Positions 1-6,733 are shown, numbered from the stretch's first letter. The stretch: DNA of 9,791 bases from Nitrospinota bacterium (GCA_016234205.1 JACRGN010000081.1:1-9791); one strand, 5' to 3'. Program-made: numbers and translations. The notes: generated by a model not told the origin, from the sequence alone.

Positions 1-1
1 A

Positions 2-2593
2 TTGCTCTGGGCGGGCGGGATCATGGCATTTGTTGCGGATATGCCTCAGCTTGGCATCGCAATATTTCTGGTTATCATCATAAATGCAGTATTCAGTTTC
101 TGGCAGGAATACAAGGCAGAGAGGGCTGTTGATGCCCTTCAGAGACTATTGCCGAGGAAGGTTAAGGTGATAAGGGATAGTATTATTAAAGAAATAGAGG
201 CGTTACAGATTGTGCCCGGAGACCTCATAGAGCTTTCTGAAGGGGACAGCATACCCGCAGATGGAAGGCTTATAAATGCCGAGGCGATGCGTGTTGATAA
301 CAGCCCCCTGACAGGGGAGAGTAAGCCTATTTACAAGGTTGCTGAGCCTGTTGTAGATGGTAAAAACTTTATATGGACAGAACTGCCGAATCTTGTATTT
401 GCAGGGACAGCCGTTCTGTCGGGGAGCGGCAGGGTTGTTGTTACTTCAACCGGGATGGATACAGAGATAGGGAGGGTTGCATATCTTGCACAGGCAATAA
501 GAGCGGAGATGAGCCCCCTTCAAAAGGAAATGGTGAATGTAACAAAGGTTGTTACCTTAATTGCAATAGCACTCGGTGCACTCTTCTTTTTTCTTGGGTT
601 TAGTATTGCAGGGCTTACATTTGCAGAGAGTTTTATATTTGCAATAGGGATAATTGTTGCAAATGTTCCTGAGGGGCTTCTGCCGACAGTCTCCCTATCC
701 CTTGCTATGGGTGTCCAGAGGATGGCAAGGAGGGGTGCAATAGTTAAAAAGCTCTCTGCGGTTGAGACGCTCGGCTCTGCAACAGTTATATGCACTGACA
801 AGACAGGGACATTAACAACGAATCAGATGTCTGTTAAAAACCTTTTTGTTAATGGCAGGCTGATAGAAGTTACAGGGGGAGGTTACGAGCCGAAAGGTGA
901 ATTTCTGTATGATGGAAAGCCAATCACAAGTGATGATTTTAAAAGAGATGGCATTGACAATCTGCTGACTGCATCTGCACTCTGTAATAATGCAAATCTA
1001 TATCCACCTTCAAAAGAGGCGTCTTATTGGAGGGTTATTGGCGACCCTACAGAAGGGGCATTATTAAGCCTTGCTGAAAAGGGAGGCTTGAAGGTAGAGA
1101 CTTTGAGGAGTGAAAATCATAGGGTTGCACATCTGCCTTTTGAGAGTATGAGAAAGAGGATGACAACAATACATAACCCCCCCACCCCTCCCTCCCCCGC
1201 AAGGGGGGAGGGAAATAGGGAGGGTGCAAAATTTATTGCCTATGTAAAAGGTGCACCAAAGGAGACCCTGAGTTTATGCACAAAAATATATTTAGATGAG
1301 AATGTAGTAAATCTTACAGATGAGGAAAGAGAGATAATCCTGAAGCAGAATGACAGTATGGCAGAAAAGGGGCTTCGTATCCTATCTGTAGCCTGCCGTG
1401 AGATGGGATTCCAAAAGGAATATACAGTTGAGGAAACAGAGAGAGATTTGACATTTATAGGGCTCGTTGCAATGTTTGACCCGCCAAGGGCTGAGGTTAG
1501 AAAAGCTGTTCAAGAATGTCACTCGGCAGGTATAAGGGTTATAATGATTACAGGTGATTATGGTATCACTGCAAAGACTATTGCAGGACAGGTTGGTATA
1601 GGAGGAAAAGAGAGTAAGGTTATTACAGGTGAAGAGCTTAACCGTTTTTCCCATCGGGAATTAAAGGAGATTCTTAAAAAAGAGGATATTATATTTGCAA
1701 GAGCTGCACCAAAGGATAAATTGAGGATTGTCTCCGCCCTTCAGGATAATGGCGAGATTGTAGCAGTTACCGGCGATGGTGTTAATGATGCCCCTGCCCT
1801 TAAAAAGGCAGATATCGGGATTGCAATGGGGATTAGGGGGAGTGATGTGGCAAAGGAATCGGCAGAAATAATCCTGTCAGATGATAATTTTGCAACTATT
1901 GTGGATGCTGTGAGGGAGGGTAGGGGGGTCTACGCAAATATTAAAAAATTTGTTACATACATCTTTGCCAGTAATATTCCTGAGATTGTCCCGTTTATAG
2001 CCTTTGTTATATTCAGGATACCCTTGCCCCTTACAGTGATGCAAATCCTTGCCATTGACCTCGGCACTGATGTTGTTCCAGCCCTTGGACTTGGTGTAGA
2101 GCCGCCTGAAAAGGGGATAATGAATCAGCCGCCGAGGCCGAAGGATAAGAGACTCCTTGATTTTAAGCTACTTACAAGGGCATATCTGTTTTTAGGGCCG
2201 ATTGAGGCTATTTTATGTATGTCAGGTTTTTTCTTTGCATATTGGTTAAGGGGATGGCAGCCCGGCACGAATATGCCTTCATCAGGTATCATATATGTCA
2301 CGGCAACAACAATGAGCCTTGCAGGGATTGTTGCCTCTCAGATTGGGAATGTATTTGCGTGCAGGACAGAGATGGAGTCTGTATTAAGTGCGGGTTTTTT
2401 AAAAAACAGATTGATACTTATAGGAATTGCTATAGAGGTTATTCTAATTCTAATCCTTGACTATACGGCTTTATTCCAGAAGGTATTTGGTCTTGCACCT
2501 CTACAGTTGAATGACTGGATGTTCCTTTTAATCTTCCCTGTTGTTGTGCTTACAGCAGATGAGATAAGAAAATACGGAATCAGGAAATTATAA
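2..2593 (+). CDS. P2-type cation-transporting ATPase, Na+/K+-ATPase-like, N-terminus missing
   Basis: Integral membrane pump that uses ATP to move cations through a phospho-aspartate intermediate. The frame is open at the left edge, so the N-terminus and probably TM1 (about 100 residues by comparison with Na+/K+-ATPase) are missing. In window numbering, TM2 is about residues 14-34. The actuator domain has TGES at 104-107, and TM3-TM4 lie at about 183-235 with VPEGLL around E224. The phosphorylated aspartate is D266 in DKTGTLT, KGAPKE marks the nucleotide domain, TGD has D519, and GDGVNDAPA has D592 and D596. TM5 carries SNIPE (S657, N658, E661) and TM6 IDLGTD (D686, D690); these correspond to the K+-coordinating residues of animal Na+/K+-ATPase. 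The TM8 position equivalent to Na+-site Asp926 is Asn783. A repeat-derived peptide lies at 392-408. Family assignment is firm; the transported ion is inferred and could be Na+, K+, Ca2+ or H+. Confidence 0.93.
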   Translation: MLWAGGIMAFVADMPQLGIAIFLVIIINAVFSFWQEYKAERAVDALQRLLPRKVKVIRDSIIKEIEALQIVPGDLIELSEGDSIPADGRLINAEAMRVDNSPLTGESKPIYKVAEPVVDGKNFIWTELPNLVFAGTAVLSGSGRVVVTSTGMDTEIGRVAYLAQAIRAEMSPLQKEMVNVTKVVTLIAIALGALFFFLGFSIAGLTFAESFIFAIGIIVANVPEGLLPTVSLSLAMGVQRMARRGAIVKKLSAVETLGSATVICTDKTGTLTTNQMSVKNLFVNGRLIEVTGGGYEPKGEFLYDGKPITSDDFKRDGIDNLLTASALCNNANLYPPSKEASYWRVIGDPTEGALLSLAEKGGLKVETLRSENHRVAHLPFESMRKRMTTIHNPPTPPSPARGEGNREGAKFIAYVKGAPKETLSLCTKIYLDENVVNLTDEEREIILKQNDSMAEKGLRILSVACREMGFQKEYTVEETERDLTFIGLVAMFDPPRAEVRKAVQECHSAGIRVIMITGDYGITAKTIAGQVGIGGKESKVITGEELNRFSHRELKEILKKEDIIFARAAPKDKLRIVSALQDNGEIVAVTGDGVNDAPALKKADIGIAMGIRGSDVAKESAEIILSDDNFATIVDAVREGRGVYANIKKFVTYIFASNIPEIVPFIAFVIFRIPLPLTVMQILAIDLGTDVVPALGLGVEPPEKGIMNQPPRPKDKRLLDFKLLTRAYLFLGPIEAILCMSGFFFAYWLRGWQPGTNMPSSGIIYVTATTMSLAGIVASQIGNVFACRTEMESVLSAGFLKNRLILIGIAIEVILILILDYTALFQKVFGLAPLQLNDWMFLLIFPVVVLTADEIRKYGIRKL
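1175..1225 (+). repeat. GC-rich palindromic repeat translated in frame in the P-type ATPase
   Basis: A C-rich then G-rich block forms a hairpin, with arm 1190-1198 pairing to 1203-1212 around a GCAA loop. It is read as NPPTPPSPARGEGNREG, residues 392-408 in window numbering. It lies in the nucleotide-binding domain between a conserved strand (RMTTIH) and the strand leading to the KGAPKE motif, a place where P-type ATPases tolerate loop-length variation. Composition contrasts sharply with the AT-rich gene around it. From memory, PSPARGEG-like peptides recur in unrelated environmental proteins because this palindrome is a dispersed repeat. The insertion keeps the frame and should leave the catalytic motifs intact. 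Confidence 0.8.
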
Positions 2594-2607
2594 AAATTTG
2601 CCACAGA
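2582..2607. repeat. 26-bp perfect direct repeat, left copy
   Basis: Identical over 26 bp to positions 3724-3749, with different bases immediately outside both copies. This copy contains the last three codons and the stop of the P-type ATPase and runs into the CCACAGA start of the intergenic repeat. Together the two copies bracket the complete GAF-GGDEF gene. Confidence 0.85.
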
Positions 2608-2680
2608 CTTTCACAGACTAAAACCTTTTTTTGAAATATTTATCTGTGTTTATCTGTGTAAATCTGTGTCCATCTGTGGT
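2599..2680. repeat. CACAGA/TCTGTG interspersed palindrome with 10-bp tandem units
   Basis: The left side carries CCACAGA and CACAGA. The right side (2641-2680) carries four consecutive 10-bp units of the form NATCTGTGNN, ending in TCTGTGG, which is complementary to the left end. It fills the gap between the convergent ATPase and GGDEF genes and could fold in RNA from either strand. No classic hairpin plus U-tract terminator is visible, so a termination role is only possible. It resembles the family at 3742-3882 in its CCACAGA ends. Confidence 0.6.
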
Positions 2681-2700
2681 TTCAGTTAGGTTTTTGTTAT

Positions 2701-3705
2701 TTATGCAATCTCTGAAAATGCCTTAACTATATTACCCTTTTCCCTCTTACAGTAATATAAAGCCTGCTCAGCCTTATTGATTAAGTCTCTTTCATTCACG
2801 GCATCTGCAGGATAGGTAGTCAGGGCTATACTCAACAGAAGCCTCGGTTCTTTACTTTCAAATGAGGTCTTCTCTACCTTACTTCTTATATTCTCTGCAA
2901 TCTTTTTCGCCTCGCCATTTTCACATGATGGCATAACTATGGCAAACTTGGCTCCGCCGTATCTTGCAGGGATATCAATATCCCTCACATTTTCTTCAAT
3001 AATCTTTCCAATAACCTGCAATGCGGAATCCCCCTTTATATGACCGTTTATGTGATTATAGTCTTTCAGGTGGTCAACGGAGATGACACACAGGGAGAGA
3101 TGACTTTTATCATGTGTTGCCCTTTTTATTTCATGGAGGAGTGATTCATGGAAATATCTATAACTGTATAGTTTTGTAAGCCCGTCATAATTTGATACCT
3201 GACGAAGCTGGTCTTCAAGTCTCCCATATTCTACTATTACAGTGAGGAGATTAACAAGCTCTACGAAGATCCGTATGTCCTCATCCGAAAATGCATCCTT
3301 CTCCCTGCTGTCCATATAGGTAAACCCGACCCATTTATTCCCATGTTTCATAGGGACTGAGAGGAGTGTCTTGTATTCATATTCAAATTTATAAAGCCCT
3401 CTTTTTTTGGAATCGTTATTTTCACTTATCAAGAGATATTTCTGCTGATTTGAAATATCCTTGAGTAATTCCTTTTTTTCATCCACCTGAAGGTGTTTTA
3501 TGAAATCCCCGCTTAAACCCCTTGAAGTGATGACCTTTATATGAAAAGATTTTTGTCCTTTGGTTAAAATGGCTATTGACTGGCATTTGAAGAGTTCTTT
3601 TACGATATCGGCTGTGAAACTCAATACCTCTTCGGCTGTGTAGCCTGCATTGATTTTATCAAGAACCATCTGAATCAGCTGTAATTTCTTATCTCTATTT
3701 TCCAC
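2701..3705 (-). CDS. Soluble GAF-GGDEF protein with degenerate active site and intact I-site
   Basis: Cytoplasmic protein of 334 residues with no membrane segment or signal peptide. An N-terminal GAF-like sensor domain (about 10-165) is followed by a short linker helix and a GGDEF domain (about 170-330) recognised from NYDGLTKLY, GHIKGDSAL and the ALYYCKREKGN helix. The signature GG(D/E)EF reads GGAKF (250-254), losing the catalytic acidic pair. The metal-binding Asp before it is Ser209 (VISVDHLKDYN). Diguanylate cyclase activity is therefore unlikely. The allosteric c-di-GMP site RxxD is kept as R241-D-I-D244, five residues before GG as in PleD. I infer a c-di-GMP receptor or regulatory partner, similar in logic to the GAF plus degenerate GGDEF part of PelD. 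The start is GTG at 3705, chosen for a good Shine-Dalgarno 5 nt upstream. It is convergent with the ATPase and divergent from the V-ATPase operon. Confidence 0.88.
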   Translation of the reverse strand: MENRDKKLQLIQMVLDKINAGYTAEEVLSFTADIVKELFKCQSIAILTKGQKSFHIKVITSRGLSGDFIKHLQVDEKKELLKDISNQQKYLLISENNDSKKRGLYKFEYEYKTLLSVPMKHGNKWVGFTYMDSREKDAFSDEDIRIFVELVNLLTVIVEYGRLEDQLRQVSNYDGLTKLYSYRYFHESLLHEIKRATHDKSHLSLCVISVDHLKDYNHINGHIKGDSALQVIGKIIEENVRDIDIPARYGGAKFAIVMPSCENGEAKKIAENIRSKVEKTSFESKEPRLLLSIALTTYPADAVNERDLINKAEQALYYCKREKGNIVKAFSEIA

Positions 3706-3710
3706 TCAAA

Positions 3711-3734
3711 CCTCCCATAATTTAGGAAATTATA
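3711..3734 (-). promoter_or_regulatory. Shine-Dalgarno and possible -10 box of the GGDEF gene
   Basis: On the minus strand GGGAGG (3716-3711) sits 5 nt before the GTG start and decides that start. A perfect TATAAT lies at 3734-3729, which would give a leader of roughly 17-20 nt. No good -35 box is found 16-18 nt upstream, so the promoter itself is tentative. The -10 lies inside the right copy of the 26-bp direct repeat. Confidence 0.4.
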
Positions 3735-3749
3735 AAAATTTGCCACAGA
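3724..3749. repeat. 26-bp perfect direct repeat, right copy
   Basis: Exact copy of 2582-2607, located just upstream of the GGDEF gene start and running into the CCACAGA end of the palindrome at 3742-3882. The left portion matches coding sequence at the ATPase C-terminus, so the identity extends beyond the shared repeat-family end. Confidence 0.85.
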
Positions 3750-3882
3750 GGCACGGAGACACGGAGAAAATATCAAAATGTTTTTTATAAGGAAACCAAG
3801 AAACCATGAAAAACATTTCTATATTCATGGGTTCCTTATAAATTATTTTTTTCTTTGCTCTGTGCCTCTGTGTCTCTGTGGC
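3742..3882. repeat. Nested palindromic intergenic element
   Basis: Outer arms 3742-3770 and 3854-3882 (29 nt each) are complementary at 24 positions and are made of CACAGAG/CACGGAG units. Inside, TTATAAGGAA (3785-3794) pairs with TTCCTTATAA (3832-3841), and CCATGAA (3804-3810) pairs with TTCATGG (3824-3830). The whole 141 bp can fold into one long imperfect cruciform or hairpin. It occupies much of the 304-bp gene-free stretch 3706-4009. The rest of that stretch holds the GGDEF gene start signals on the left, and on the right AT-rich DNA with the V-ATPase promoter. No protein is encoded. It may be a non-autonomous mobile element. Confidence 0.7.
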
Positions 3883-3942
3883 TAATCAGGTCTTTGTTCT
3901 TGAATAATATCAGATGTGAAAAACCAAAGTCAATTGATTAAA

Positions 3943-3971
3943 TTGACACTTAAGTTAAAGGATTATATATT
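3943..3971 (+). promoter_or_regulatory. Sigma70-type promoter for the V/A-ATPase operon
   Basis: A perfect -35 TTGACA (3943-3948), a 17-nt spacer and -10 TATATT (3966-3971, one base from consensus) lie upstream of subunit H. Transcription would begin near 3978, giving a leader of about 30 nt with an AGGGG Shine-Dalgarno at 4001-4005, 4 nt before the ATG at 4010. It is the best promoter I can see in the window and faces the operon. Confidence 0.7.
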
Positions 3972-4009
3972 AGGCTCAGAAAAGACGGTATATTTAGAAG
4001 AGGGGTAAT

Positions 4010-4324
4010 ATGGAAGAGATTGAATTTCTAAATTCTTTGAGAGAGAAGGAAAAAGAACTGGATAGCCTCCTTAAGCAGGCAAGGACAGAGGCACAGCAGA
4101 TAAGGGAAAAGGGAATGAAGAGTGCAGAGGAGTTGAAGGCATCTTTCAACATTGAGATGGAAAAACTAAAGGAGAGGTATCTTGAGGAAAATAAGATTAA
4201 AGCTGAGAACGATATAGATGAGATGAGGATAAAGGCAAAAAAAGATGCAGATGCTCTGCGGAATAGAGGACGGCAGAATACTGAAAAAGGGATAGAATTT
4301 ATTATGAAGGCAATACTACCATAG
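4010..4324 (+). CDS. atpH: V/A-type ATPase subunit H (G), peripheral stalk coiled coil
   Basis: A 104-residue, highly charged protein, almost entirely Lys/Glu/Ala/Arg-rich helix with heptad-like spacing from about residue 5 to 95. It has no membrane segment, matching the small H/G subunit (AhaH, NtpF, Thermus G) that pairs with subunit E to form the peripheral stalk. Sequence alone would only say coiled coil. The identification rests on size, the EARTEAQQIRE-like stalk pattern, and position as first gene before I, K and E, the same order as in Thermus. Translation starts at ATG after AGGGG with a short spacer. The stop codon is the first part of a hairpin (4323-4375). Here atpH means the V-type H subunit, not the delta subunit of F1. 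Confidence 0.85.
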   Translation: MEEIEFLNSLREKEKELDSLLKQARTEAQQIREKGMKSAEELKASFNIEMEKLKERYLEENKIKAENDIDEMRIKAKKDADALRNRGRQNTEKGIEFIMKAILP

Positions 4325-4375
4325 TCTAAGAGTCTAAAAGACTAAAAGTTATCTCTACTCTTAGACTCTTAGACT
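4323..4375 (+). repeat. AGTCTAAGAGTC inverted repeat between subunits H and I
   Basis: Arm 4323-4340 is complementary to 4358-4375 at 17 of 18 positions with a 17-nt loop. The left arm includes the end of the H stop codon. Further TAGACTTTTAGACT copies continue to 4383, so alternative pairings are possible. It fills most of the 70-nt H-I gap. It lacks a U-tract right after the stem, so it looks more like a repeat that may stabilise or attenuate the message than a terminator. Confidence 0.65.
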
Positions 4376-4394
4376 TTTAGACTGTATTAATTTT

Positions 4395-6314
4395 ATGATT
4401 CAAAAGATGAGTAAAATCCAGATAATCGGCAGTCGGCGGATAATGGAGGAGGTTATAGAGTTTCTCCATTCCATGTCCATGCTCCATGTGGACATTATCC
4501 CAGAGGATATGAGAGAGGGCATATCGTATCACATCATTCCACTGCAGAGGGATGAGATAGCTATTAAAGAGAGGGCTGAAAAGATGCTAAAGAAGCTTAA
4601 AGATTTGATGCTCCTCCTTTATCAGCCTTCAGCCCAGCCGGTAAGCAGAGAGAAGAGATTCATTGTAACAAATATTGTTTCAGAAGGGGTGATGTCGGAT
4701 TACAATATTCTGGAGGCTAAACTGAGAGAACTCCACAAGAAGAGGTCTGAATTAACAGAGAGGCTTTCGCTTCTGGAGAGATATGAAAGGATATTGAAGG
4801 GTCTTGCCCCACTTATTTCCAAGCTTAGCGGATTTAAAAATATTGAATCCACAGGCCTTATAATTGACAGGGATAAGGCAGGGGTCATCCCTTTAATGGA
4901 GGTTGAGATTAGCCGTATTACAGAGGGCGGGTATCAGATTTTCAAGAGGGAGCTGGATGAGAAGAGTATAGGTGTAATCCTTACATATCAGAAAGACTAT
5001 GATGAGGGGGTCAGGGGGCTTCTTTCAGAAGAGGGTATCAGTGAAATCAAGCTGCCGGCAGATTATGCGGGCCTCCCCTTTTTTGACGCATTAAAGGAGA
5101 TGGTGAGGAAGAAAGAGGAGATTCCGAAGGAGATAATGGATATTGAAGCAGAGCTTAACAGATTGTCTGATGAATGGTACTGGAAAATTGAAGAGCTTAT
5201 TGATGTGCTTCAAGACCTTATAGATGAGTTTAAGACACTTGATTACTGCACAGGAACAAAATACTGTTTTTTCATCTTCGGATGGGTTCCAAAGAGCTAT
5301 CTGCCAAAGTTAAGCAGTACCATAAAAGAGAGGTTTGACGACAAGGTAGTGATAAGGGAGCTTGAGATAATGGGGGAAGAGATAGAGAGGGTTCCGGTAT
5401 CTATCAAGAATCCGAAGCTCGTTAAGCCCTTTGAGATATTCATGAGGGTTCTCCCTCCTCCCAGATATGATTCCATAGATCCGACTCCATTTTTGGCAAT
5501 ATTTTTTCCTGTCTTTTTTGGTCTTATACTCGGAGATATGGGGCATGGCATAGTCATCCTCATTATTGTCGGGTTACTATGGCGTAAATATAAGGAGAGG
5601 GCTGTAGTTCAGGATTTGCTGAAGGTCTTTTTTCTATGCTCTATCTATACCATAATATTTGGATTTTTATTCGGCGAATTTTTTGGCGAGCTTGGGGAGA
5701 GATTAGGGATACATCCAATCGTCCTTAATAGAGGCAAGGCAATAAAGGGATTTCTCATCCTTGCAATCGGAATAGGGATAGGGCATGTCCTTCTCGGATT
5801 TATAATATCCCTTATAAATTCCATCCGATGGCACAAGGGGAGGGAGATAATAGGAACGCTCTCTTCAATTGCCATGCTCTTTACCCTGTTTCTTCTGATT
5901 GCAGCCCTCTCAGGGTATCTTCCAAAGGGGTTTTTGAGTGTCGGCATCATACTGACAATAATCCTTTTCCCGATTATTCTATTGTCAGAGGGGATTATAG
6001 GTGCCATTGAGCTGATTAAATCAATAGGCAATATACTCTCATACGCCCGTATCATGGCACTCGGCGTAGCATCGGTGATGATGACACTTGTTGCAAATAA
6101 GCTGGGCGAGATGACAGGTAATATTGTCCTCGGGATAATTGTCGCAAGTATTATCCATGCACTAAATATTACCATTGGTATATTCTCTCCTGCAATCCAG
6201 TCCCTCCGTCTTCACTATGTGGAATTCTTCAGCAAGTTTTATAAGCCCGGGGGGAGAAAGTATGCACCATTTAAAAAGACAAGAGGGGGGGTGAGACTGT
6301 GGAGAAGGCTATAA
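4395..6314 (+). CDS. atpI: V/A-type ATPase subunit I (membrane a-subunit)
   Basis: A 639-residue stator subunit that forms the ion half-channels beside the K ring and anchors the peripheral stalks; length is normal for bacterial and archaeal I subunits. Residues 1 to about 350 are the cytoplasmic arm (start MIQKMSKIQIIG, typical of the family, with helices around 50-135 and 235-285). From about 365 there are seven or eight membrane helices, opening with FFPVFFGLILGDMGHG. The essential proton/ion-path arginine is R552 in LSYARIMALG. The conserved C-terminal LRLHYVEFFSKFY is at 604-616. No clear Shine-Dalgarno precedes ATG 4395; ATG 4407 (Met5) is a weaker alternative. The end overlaps the next gene by 16 nt, consistent with translational coupling. 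Confidence 0.95.
   Translation: MIQKMSKIQIIGSRRIMEEVIEFLHSMSMLHVDIIPEDMREGISYHIIPLQRDEIAIKERAEKMLKKLKDLMLLLYQPSAQPVSREKRFIVTNIVSEGVMSDYNILEAKLRELHKKRSELTERLSLLERYERILKGLAPLISKLSGFKNIESTGLIIDRDKAGVIPLMEVEISRITEGGYQIFKRELDEKSIGVILTYQKDYDEGVRGLLSEEGISEIKLPADYAGLPFFDALKEMVRKKEEIPKEIMDIEAELNRLSDEWYWKIEELIDVLQDLIDEFKTLDYCTGTKYCFFIFGWVPKSYLPKLSSTIKERFDDKVVIRELEIMGEEIERVPVSIKNPKLVKPFEIFMRVLPPPRYDSIDPTPFLAIFFPVFFGLILGDMGHGIVILIIVGLLWRKYKERAVVQDLLKVFFLCSIYTIIFGFLFGEFFGELGERLGIHPIVLNRGKAIKGFLILAIGIGIGHVLLGFIISLINSIRWHKGREIIGTLSSIAMLFTLFLLIAALSGYLPKGFLSVGIILTIILFPIILLSEGIIGAIELIKSIGNILSYARIMALGVASVMMTLVANKLGEMTGNIVLGIIVASIIHALNITIGIFSPAIQSLRLHYVEFFSKFYKPGGRKYAPFKKTRGGVRLWRRL
6284..6291 (+). promoter_or_regulatory. 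Shine-Dalgarno of subunit K inside the end of atpI
   Basis: A purine-rich stretch containing seven consecutive Gs (6285-6291) lies 7 nt before the GTG start of subunit K and within the last codons of atpI. It supports GTG 6299 as the start and a 16-nt gene overlap. Confidence 0.6.
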
Positions 6315-6514
6315 TTGCATTGGCGGCGGCTATGGCTATTGCTGTTACAGGTCTTGCTACGGCATGGGCACAATCAAGGATAGGTTCGGCAGGTGCAGGT
6401 GCTGTAGCAGAGAAGCCTGAGGTGGGCGGAACAATTATTATTCTTATGGCGATTCCTGAGACAATGGTTATACTTGGATTTGTAGTCGCTATCATGATCA
6501 TACTTGGAATTTAA
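6299..6514 (+). CDS. atpK: V/A-type ATPase subunit K (c-ring proteolipid)
   Basis: A 71-residue hairpin protein with two membrane helices (about 3-24 and 43-69) joined by a polar loop; copies assemble into the rotor ring. The ion-carrying carboxylate is E54 in AIPETMVILGF, in the middle of helix 2. The stretch AQSRIGSAGAGAVAE around Q25 closely matches the Thermus single-hairpin proteolipid, so this is a 2-helix type with one carboxylate per hairpin. Q25 and T55 could also be part of a Na+ site, but H+-coupled Thermus has the same glutamine, so ion choice is open. GTG start, overlapping atpI by 16 nt. The stop is 1 nt before a palindromic repeat element separating it from subunit E. Confidence 0.93.
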   Translation: MEKAIIALAAAMAIAVTGLATAWAQSRIGSAGAGAVAEKPEVGGTIIILMAIPETMVILGFVVAIMIILGI

Positions 6515-6515
6515 T

Positions 6516-6661
6516 TTGAGAGCCCTGAAAAAGTCCTTTTTTGCTGTCATTGCGAGGAGCGAAAGCGACGAAGCAATCTATAACCTATTGACTTATAAAG
6601 AAACGAGATTGCTTCGCTTTGCTCGCAATGACAATTTTTAGGTGTTTTTCAGCAGTCTCAA
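6516..6661. mobile_element. MITE-like palindromic element between atpK and atpE
   Basis: Terminal inverted repeats 6516-6532 and 6645-6661 match at 14 of 17 positions and share CTGAAAAA/TTTTTCAG. Inside, TGTCATTGCGAG (from 6545) with following GAAGCAATCT pairs with AGATTGCTTCG...CTCGCAATGACA (6606-6633), with a loop of about 26 nt. The element has no coding capacity. From memory, TCATTGCGAG / GAAGCAATCT palindromes are a dispersed repeat in many bacteria. It begins 1 nt after the atpK stop and ends before the hairpin at 6669. Transcribed through, it would form a large stem in the operon mRNA. Confidence 0.75.
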
Positions 6662-6668
6662 TTTAGGT

Positions 6669-6724
6669 TAAGGTCAAGGTTTAGGTTGAGCCTTATATTT
6701 TCCTCAGCCTTAACCTTAGCCTTG
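6669..6724 (+). repeat. AAGGTT/AACCTT hairpin directly upstream of atpE
   Basis: Stem 6669-6690 with 6703-6724, core 6675-6690/6703-6718 complementary at 13 of 16 positions and extended by G-C, A-T and G-U pairs; the loop is 12 nt. It ends 9 nt before the atpE ATG, in the space where a Shine-Dalgarno would sit, and no Shine-Dalgarno is visible there. It is a different repeat family from the element just before it. Confidence 0.6.
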
Positions 6725-6733
6725 TTTATATTT

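Noticed and set aside
2594..2700. Bidirectional intrinsic terminator for the convergent genes
   Set aside because: The arms are short and interrupted, and no U-tract follows a stable GC-rich stem on either strand.
2582..3749. Integrated element with attachment sites
   Set aside because: No integrase or transposase lies between the 26-bp repeats and no tRNA is present, so it cannot be called an integrated element.
3742..3882. CRISPR array
   Set aside because: The short CACAGAG units are not separated by unique spacers of constant length, and the structure is a palindrome; no cas genes are nearby.
5645..6175. 176-codon open frame on the minus strand within atpI
   Set aside because: It is antisense to the hydrophobic membrane domain of a strongly supported gene; it has no recognisable domain and arises from codon bias.
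6249..6291. Phase-variable G tracts at the end of atpI (6 and 7 Gs)
   Set aside because: The tracts are short, the reading frame is intact, and a housekeeping rotary ATPase is an unlikely target for phase variation.
6686..6733. N-terminal extension of subunit E from an in-frame TTG
   Set aside because: The added residues are encoded by a repeat hairpin, and the family start matches ATG 6734.
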